From positions 177,026,247-177,090,246 of the forward strand of contig CP136064.1 in NCBI GenBank assembly GCA_032622095.1: a stretch of 64,000 bases of DNA. Direction: 5' to 3'. The notes beneath the pieces were generated by a model, which made no database searches, was not told the DNA's origin, and worked only from the letters and a program-made list of their open reading frames with translations. The stretch is from Siphonodentalium dalli. Lineage: Eukaryota > Mollusca > Scaphopoda > Gadilida > Siphonodentaliidae. Shown piece by piece: positions 57,664 to 64,000 of the stretch (its first letter is position 1; the number at the start of each line of letters is the position of its first letter). A program made the position numbers and the translations under genes.

Positions 57664-57783
57664 TTATGACGATGATGATGTTGATGATGATTGTGATAAT
57701 GATGAGGGTGGTAGTGATGATGGTGGTGATGATTATTATTATTGTTATTATTGTTAATATTATTATTATATTATTGTTTACTT
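57664..57783. repeat. GAT- and ATT/TAA-rich microsatellite at the R4-like 3' end
   Basis: GATGATGATG-type repeats (about 57666-57733) grade into ATTATTATTATTGTTATTAT and related ATT units (about 57730-57778). On the minus strand this is a TAA/ATA run directly after the 3' UTR of the neighbouring LINE. Confidence 0.85.
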
Positions 57784-57869
57784 ATCATCACCTTTGTGAG
57801 GTGAGCAAATAGATTGCATAGGCCACAGGTACTATGGTAACCATGCAATCGACCTTTTGTTGTTTCTTC

Positions 57870-59010
57870 CTTATGTTACTGTCTTTATGTTGGTGATTCT
57901 TCTCAGTTTATATGCCGTGCCTAACAATGCTGGCTTCTGTATTTGGAATGTGCGATACTTGGTGTTACTTGTTTAACCACTTAGTAACTGAGTTTTGGTA
58001 ACTGCACCAGTAGCCCCTATAACTATTGGAATCACACTTGTATCAAGATTCCACATCTTTTCACATTCTATTTTGAGGTCAACATATATTTTAACTATAT
58101 CTGTCTCCTTCTGCACAACGTTGTAGTCGCTAGGGACCGAAATATCCAACAAGAGACAGATACAATGCTTGCGATCTTTCAAGATGTCGGGTCTGTTGCA
58201 AGGGATGTGTCTGTCCGTGTGCATCTGTGTGTCCCATATTATCGTCACATCGTGTTTGGTGGTGACATTTTGAGGTTGATGTTGGTACCACTTGGACCTT
58301 ACTTCAATATCATTATCCTTGCACAGCGACCAGTGGACGTATCGGGCTACATTGTTGTGCCTTGAAGTGTACTCATTTGGAGCCAGAACAGAACAGGCTG
58401 AGATGACGTGCTCGACTGTTTCTGGACTGGCGTGGCAAACTACATTTTGGGTCTACAGAGTGGTCGATGAACTTATGTGTATAGTACCGGATAGTAATGG
58501 CTTGGTCATGGGCAGCTATAATAGTAGCTTCTGTTTCTGCTTTCAAGCCCGCTAGCTGCAACCACCGGTATGATTCCTCTTTATCTAAATTTGGACTGTT
58601 TATATACTTAGCATGCTGGCCAAGCATATTTTTATTTTCATATGTCCCTTGTCTTTTCTCATTTATCTGTTTCTTAATTTCATTCTTAATACATTTAGCA
58701 TGTTCTGTTGGTTGACTATTTTGTTGGTTATGTATTGGATTTACATTGTATTCTTGTTTGAATTTCTGGGCCTGTTTTGTGATGGAATGTTTTGCCTTAC
58801 CATTGTGGTGGTGTGCAACACATTTGATGTTTTTAGCTTTATTTATTCTGATGTATTCATCAAGACCAACTATTGCACATTTGAATGAGGATTCGATTTA
58901 TATTACGCCGCGTCCTCCAGTATTTCTAGCCATGTATATCCTGTGGGCGTCTGAGTTAGTATTGTGTATGTCGCTGGCGGGGAGCAACTTTCGAGTTTTT
59001 CTATCTATCT
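57870..59010 (-). pseudogene. R4/Dong-like ORF, zinc-binding and endonuclease part
   Basis: It continues in a new frame with KIDRKTRKLL, HRIYMARNTGGRGV, YINSPNLDKEESYRWLQLAG and LKAETEATIIAAHDQAITIR. After a one-base shift near 58440 comes CHASPETVEHVISACSVLAP followed by EYTSRHNNVARYVHW, the C-x-H-type zinc motif typical of this clade. Then NRPDILKDRKHCICLLLDIS and VPSDYNVVQKE give the PD-x-D-type restriction-like endonuclease core. VIPIVIGATGAVTK and QIQKPALLGTAYKLRRI close the protein. A stop lies near 57973, just before the last segment. Confidence 0.82.
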
Positions 59011-60500
59011 TGTTCAGTTCTGATGTGAACCAGCCAGTCAATGATACCATAGCTATATAAAATGACAGGGACTGCCAGGGTGTTAATCGCAGTTACTTTA
59101 TTTCGTGCATTTAGTTCTGAACGTAATACTTTTCTCACAAGCCTGATGTATGCTTTCACTATCCTAGCTTTCATGTCTACGCCTAGATATTTATAAAGAT
59201 ATGTTGATTCCAATTATTTTATTTCTCCACCGTCTTTCAGCTTTACATCATTTGTTGATATTATTTTGCCAGCCTTCATTGTCAACTTTGAGCATTTCTC
59301 ATATCCAAATTGCATTCTGATGTCGTCGCTGAATTCTTTCACAATGTCTAACTGCTCAGTTAATGCCTCATCTGAATCAGCATACAGTTTAAGGTCGTCC
59401 ATGTATAGGAGATGACCAATTCTGTGATCACCGTCACTACTCTTGCCTATGTATCATATGCCAAGGGAGTCCAGTGCGTAACTTAACGGGTGTTATGACA
59501 TGCAGAACAGAAGAGGAGAGAGGAAATCACCCTGAAATATTCCACACTTTATCGGCAACTGGCTTGTTGTTAATACTCCGGCTGCATGTGTTAAGTAGAT
59601 AGTTGTCTCCCAATTTGCCATAACATGTTCTAGGAAGTTTCTAGTATACGAGCTGATCTTATAAATGCCCATGCATTCCTTAATCCAACTGTGTGGAACA
59701 CTGTCGAATGCCTTCTTATAATCAACCCAAGCTACGGATAGGTCTCTCTTAGACTTCTTATAACTTTCAATAATCATTTTGTTTAAAAGCAGTTGGTCCC
59801 TGCAGCCGTATGATCCTTTGTATGCACCCCGCTGTTGTGGGATCAGCTTGTTAAATTGTAGGTGATTATACATTCGGTTGGATATAATTGCAGTCACGAG
59901 TTTGTATTTCGAGGACAGGCATTTGATCGTCCTGTAATTCTTGGGGTCCTGTGTGTTTGAATTCTTCGGAAGCAAAATTTTTCTGCCTGTGAGAAGCCAC
60001 TCTGGTGTTAACTGAGGGTTCTCGGTGATGCTACTGAATTATCGTGCAAGGTCTGAGTGGCACGCTAAGAAATTCTTTATAAAAAAATTCTGCACATTGT
60101 CTAGACCCGGCGCCTTCCAATTTTGTGTGCGCTTGACTGCTACTGTTATTTCATCAACCGTCACTACATGCCAATATTGTTCTGTTATATGTTCTGTCCG
60201 CTGTTTTACCTGTTCTATTCATGAAGCATCTTTATTGTGTTCTGATTCATTTCCCCATATCCTAGCCCAGAAATCTTCGACTTCTTGAATACCTGGGGGA
60301 TCACCAACAGTGATACTGGTTGTATTCAGCTCCTTATAAAACTATTTAGCATTAGTTGCTAACTGCTTATTTTGAAAATATTGTTTTGTTCTTTTTTTGG
60401 CACCTCCTTATTCTTTGTGTTTTTGCTTGGATTTTCTGCTTTAACGTTTCTATTATTTCTTGCAGTTCTGTTTGATCGTTGATTATGTATTTCTTCATTA
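59001..60500 (-). pseudogene. R4/Dong-like ORF, reverse transcriptase part
   Basis: Read leftwards: NDQTELQEIIETLKQKIQAK (helical lead-in), FYKELNTTSITVGDPPGIQE, VEDFWARIWGNESEHNKDAS, NWKAPGLDNVQNF and LPKNSNTQDPKNYRTIKCLS. Then come KLIPQQRGAYKGSYGCRDQL, VAWVDYKKAFDSVPHSWI (motif A, catalytic Asp in WVDYKKAFD), GIFQGDFLSPLLFCM (motif B), HLLYMDDLKLYADSDEALTE (catalytic YMDD), MQFGYEKCSKLTMKAG and YKYLGVDM. Stops interrupt the frame near 60230, 60040, 59493, 59450 and 59214, with a frameshift near 59010. The enzyme would copy element RNA at a nicked chromosomal site; this copy cannot. Confidence 0.85.
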
Positions 60501-60507
60501 TTATCAA

Positions 60508-60543
<36 letters not shown>

Positions 60544-60790
60544 TGATAATATTATATAACGACGACTACGCTGTTATGATATTGATTATGACGAATATGA
60601 TCGATTGTTACAACGACGATTATGGAGAAGAGGACAAAGATGATAATATGGTGATGATGATTATGACGATGAAGATGAGGGTCAGGCGACGACGATGATG
60701 GTGATGAAGATGACGTGATGGGGATCAGAATGATGATGATGATGACGATGTCGAATATGGCGACGATGATGAAAATTGTGATGATGCATT
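60501..60790. repeat. (ATT)n microsatellite and GAT/GAC-rich simple sequence
   Basis: An (ATT)n run of about a dozen units spans 60507-60541, then GATGATGATTATGAC-type imperfect repeats continue to about 60790. The 119-codon minus-strand ORF over this stretch (Ile/Ser/Pro/His-rich) is a product of the repeat. Confidence 0.85.
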
Positions 60791-62228
60791 CACCTGGCTG
60801 TATGAGAAGAAAAACCGGGGTTGATGTATATCTTGAATATATGTGATCGTCTTTCTTTATTTTATGCTGTCCATCTTTTGTAAAACAAAAAATACATTTG
60901 TGTTTTCTCAATGTCCATATATTACATATTTGATCAGAGAATAAAGCACATATATGGTTGTCGAGAGGGGGCGATGAGTATCTTTCTGAACTTAACCATG
61001 ATATGTCATGACGCTGAGGGTCTATCCGTTTGAGACACTAGATGGAGAAGTTTGTAAATTTAATTTCATTCATAAATCCGTCATGTCGATTGTAACGAAA
61101 CTGGACGAGCTGTCATCATATAGCTTTCCACATTGACCGAAGTCGCGTGATCCTGAAGGTATTGTCGGTTTTGTTTATAATTATATTCAAGAAAATAGTA
61201 GGATATATATGAATATCAACCCCAAGTAGAAATCACCATAGTCTCAGCAAGACCAGAAGTACCATCCATAAAGTACAATCAAAACCATTCTCCTACTAAT
61301 GCCATCAATATAGTAGCTAATCAATCTCCAAAAACTACTACACAAGTCTGCCTATTCATTGTGAGATTTGCAAACTGGTAAAAATATGACAATTATATTG
61401 AAGAGAAAACTGAAAGGCACTAAATATATCTTCGTCACTGAAGACCTGACCAAGACAATGGATGCGATAGTCAAGGAGCTTTCCCCACTGAGGAAAGACA
61501 AACAACTGGACAACTCGAGGTTAAGTTATTGCTAAGAAAACTGCGAAATCTAGGAAAGTGAATATGAGGCTCTTAAAAACTAATTTCAGATATTGATACA
61601 TTGTTGCCTTAGTCAATTAACAATAACATAAACCCCCATCATATCCTACTGGATTTCAGACCCGCAGACATTTCAATGCCAAGCCACCAGACTGGCTGTA
61701 CCATATATCAGATTACAATATGGCTTCAAATTGGCCGCTGTGAATGCTATCACACAAAACAAAAATATTTAAAAAAAAATCCAAATGCTATGGACTATAG
61801 CCTGGATTGACATGGACCGGACTTTTCTAATTAAGAGACGTGATACAAAAAGTCAAATGTGTACCTCCTCTCGGAAAGGCACACGTTTTTCTAAATAAGA
61901 GGAAAAAAAAATTAGATCAATTTACTTTCTCAAGGACATCTAAATTTTCATACAAAAGTTTTTAACTCCGGCTGAGTCTGTCCTAATTATATTTCACGCT
62001 TTGCATGGTTTTATAGTCAGATATCTCTCCCCACTATGAAGAAACATGGTTCTTAAATGGGTGATTCTATGGTAAATGAACAATTTTCACTCCTGAGTTG
62101 ACCCGAAATTGAAAATTGACTCCATTGTAAGATGTGGCTGAATTATGACTAAGTAGCGTCTAAATAACGAGAAAATAGAGCTGGCAAAAATTATGTTCTC
62201 ACGTTTTTCTCGATATTTCGATTTTATC
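60791..62228. other. No feature seen
   Basis: AT-rich sequence without an ORF of note or a recognised repeat. Confidence 0.4.
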
Positions 62229-63413
62229 GCGTTTGGGTAAAAATTAAACGTCATTACCCAAACGCCTTTTAGCGGTAGTATAAATGCGCCTTATTTGAGA
62301 AATCGGTCAAATAGACCAAACTATGCTATTTTATTCCATATTTTGGATATTATTTGATAAAATAGCTCGTTTCAAATGACTTCTTGGTGTATATGGTGTT
62401 ATTTCGCATATTTAACAAAGATATTGGGCCCTATTTATATAGAAATTAGTGATAATTATTCCTGATATTTTGCGGATAAGCAAAAAATGATGAGCAACTT
62501 CGGTGCGCAAACGCATGACAAATTTACTTATATATCGACGGTGTAATCGTAAAATTTGAGTCGTTTAATAAAAATTCTGCAAACCGGTGATTTTTGCGTT
62601 TGGGTAATGACGATTTTGTTTGGGTAATGACGCATCGTTTGTATAATGGCGCTGGTCGGTCTTGTTTGCAACATGGATTCAACGAATTCCAGGTAAAACA
62701 ATCGTATTGGCCTAAATATTCGAATTTTATATCCACTTGTATGTCAAACTGCGTATATATAACGATATAGTGAGAATAAAAATCGTCATTACTTAAACGT
62801 CATTACCCAAACGCGTTCAGCAATGGCGCGTTGTGATAATGACGCGTTTGGGTAATGACTATTTTCACTTTGTCGTGCCATATTTCGAATATTTCCCCAA
62901 CACTGGAATAAACTAATTTATGAACACATTTACCTTATGTGCGCCCAAACACAGTTTTATCATTCACCTCCAGCATATAAAATTATAATTATCTGCTTTC
63001 AATATAAAAGCTGCGTCATTACCCAAACGCTAAATAGCGTTTTGGTATTGACGGGTTTGGGTAATGACGATTTTCACTCTGTCATGAGCTAATATTTCAA
63101 ATATCTTCCACCCACGTAAAACAACTAGTTTATGTGCAAATCGACACTACGTGCGTTAAAAAACACTCGGTACTTCACCTTGGGTTTATTTAAAATTAAA
63201 ATTGTATGCGTTTGGGTAATGACGCCGAATAAACCTATGATTTCGATTTCAACTCTCAAAATCGGAAAGATAGAAAATTGCACGACGATATGACACTCGG
63301 TTATATTGTTGTCGTCAAAACATAACACACGCCTCACTTTGGAGCTCTAAAGAAATGCAAATTGAGTTTTTTGTGAAAGTACAAGCCGTCTTTAACGTGC
63401 GTTTGGGTAATGA
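62229..63413. repeat. GCGTTTGGGTAATGACG motif array, both orientations
   Basis: Forward copies start at about 62229 (partial), 62596, 62618, 62844, 63037 (variant), 63053, 63208 and 63399. Reverse copies (CGTCATTACCCAAACGC) lie at 62248, 62784 (variant), 62798 and 63013. Between some copies ATTTTCACTxTGTC.TG and AATATTTC also recur, suggesting a diverged ~150-250-bp repeat in which only this 17-mer is conserved. Confidence 0.85.
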
Positions 63414-64000
63414 TTCTTGAGAACGGGACATGTTTTTGGAAGGATGTGCGAGCTTTTCATTAATATTATGGTGATTTTCGTCACAAAATTCAATTTTTAT
63501 AGCATTCTGTGCAAAATTCCACGCCTGGATGTGGATATATATCGAGGAAACAAGTTCGCCGGCGATGAGGGGAATTCGGGGAATATTTATGGCTCTTGGT
63601 TGGGAGATGCTATTTCTTGATATATAGCCGAGTTCAGTCATTGAAAAATAAATGTTGGTACTTCGATACCAAACCCGTCTTATCCCTAATTAATGCCCGT
63701 AACATCAGCTAAAATAAGATACACATCTCCTGGCTATATGACAGATGGTTCAGTTTATATGAAGAACTAAGTTCGTGGGACACGGTTTTCCTCATTTACT
63801 GGAGAATCACCCAAATACGTGCAACTAATGTACATTTCATAAATGCATCGAGTAACCCCCGCACAACACACACAATGCACAATGATATGTCATTTAAACA
63901 TATATATATATTGTTTTATGCAAATTTTCGCTTTATACGAGAAAATATACTCAGAGATACTTTAGGATGACAGTCTTATTTTCATAGATGTATCGATATA
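63414..64000. other. No feature seen
   Basis: AT-rich end of the window. The 108-codon minus-strand ORF at 63315-63641 has no recognisable domain and runs into the motif array. Confidence 0.35.

Larger units (their letters stand above)
57784..60500 (-). mobile_element. R4/Dong-like LINE remnant in a TAA microsatellite
   Basis: The single-ORF type with reverse transcriptase followed by a restriction-enzyme-like endonuclease. It is read leftwards from about 60500 to the 3' UTR end near 57784. Both ends abut ATT/TAA microsatellites (57730-57778 and 60507-60541), matching the known preference of R4/Dong-type elements for TAA repeats. The N-terminal region before the RT is largely missing. The 3' UTR contains a GATTGCAT/ATGCAATC stem near 57811-57850. 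Confidence 0.82.

Noticed and set aside
58165..59060. Several + strand ORFs of 66-104 codons
   Set aside because: They are antisense shadows of the R4/Dong-like endonuclease region, which has clear motifs on the minus strand.
60552..60911. 119-codon minus-strand ORF
   Set aside because: It translates GAT/GAC-type simple sequence (Ile/Ser/Pro/His runs).
62229..63413. CRISPR-like spaced repeats
   Set aside because: Spacing is irregular, the motif occurs in both orientations, the intervals are not of spacer size, and the context is a eukaryotic genome.
1..64000. tRNA, rRNA or snRNA genes
   Set aside because: No convincing A/B box pair, cloverleaf or conserved rRNA block was found by eye; a tRNAscan-SE or Infernal run would be needed to exclude diverged copies.

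Overview
The window looks like non-coding, repeat-rich nuclear DNA from a metazoan. The best guess is a marine lophotrochozoan, probably a mollusc. It is AT-rich, has no operons and no long host ORF, and nearly every recognisable coding stretch belongs to a decayed transposable element. The element set fits an aquatic invertebrate: a Penelope-like element (PLE), a CR1-like LINE with SGNH-esterase, PHD and 2A-like modules, an R4/Dong-like LINE in a TAA microsatellite, and a LINE tail with a GACGTTAAACCCTCAATCA-type end that I associate with mollusc genomes. The species cannot be read from the sequence, and I support no intact host gene.

Layout. 2.4-4.5 kb: minus-strand LINE remnant with only its zinc-knuckle ORF1 and a 3' tail. 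7.6 kb: a 204-bp TIR MITE. 8.67-17.5 kb: a direct tandem array (one truncated and two full units of about 3.54 kb) carrying the 3' part of a broken minus-strand gene; its single-copy 5' part follows at 17.64-18.33 kb. The protein family is uncharacterised, and its motifs suggest a PIN/FEN-like nuclease. 26.2-29.1 kb holds an inverted, diverged copy of the same locus. Between them are a 165-bp satellite in both orientations, a mariner-type MITE (20.6 kb) and a 3.1-kb element with 306-bp, about 98% identical terminal inverted repeats and no transposase (21.92-25.03 kb). 29-46 kb is gene-free, with many small tandem and foldback repeats: 16-bp arrays at 36 kb, a 154-bp-arm hairpin at 37 kb and a 22-bp minisatellite at 39 kb.

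46.28-49.94 kb: a PLE (reverse transcriptase plus GIY-YIG endonuclease) bounded by inverted partial copies of its own 3' end, with hammerhead-ribozyme remnants in both arms. 50.3-54.97 kb: a nearly full-length but inactivated CR1-like LINE. 56.8-57.2 kb: a short insertion with a 15-bp target-site duplication. 57.8-60.5 kb: a minus-strand R4/Dong-like LINE between TAA/ATT microsatellites. 62.2-63.4 kb: about twelve copies of a GCGTTTGGGTAATGACG motif in both orientations.

No gene-to-gene cooperation beyond each element's own proteins can be inferred. The points most worth a second look are the rearranged PIN-like locus, the PLE with its ribozyme remnants, the 3.1-kb long-TIR element and the GTTTGGGTAATGACG array.
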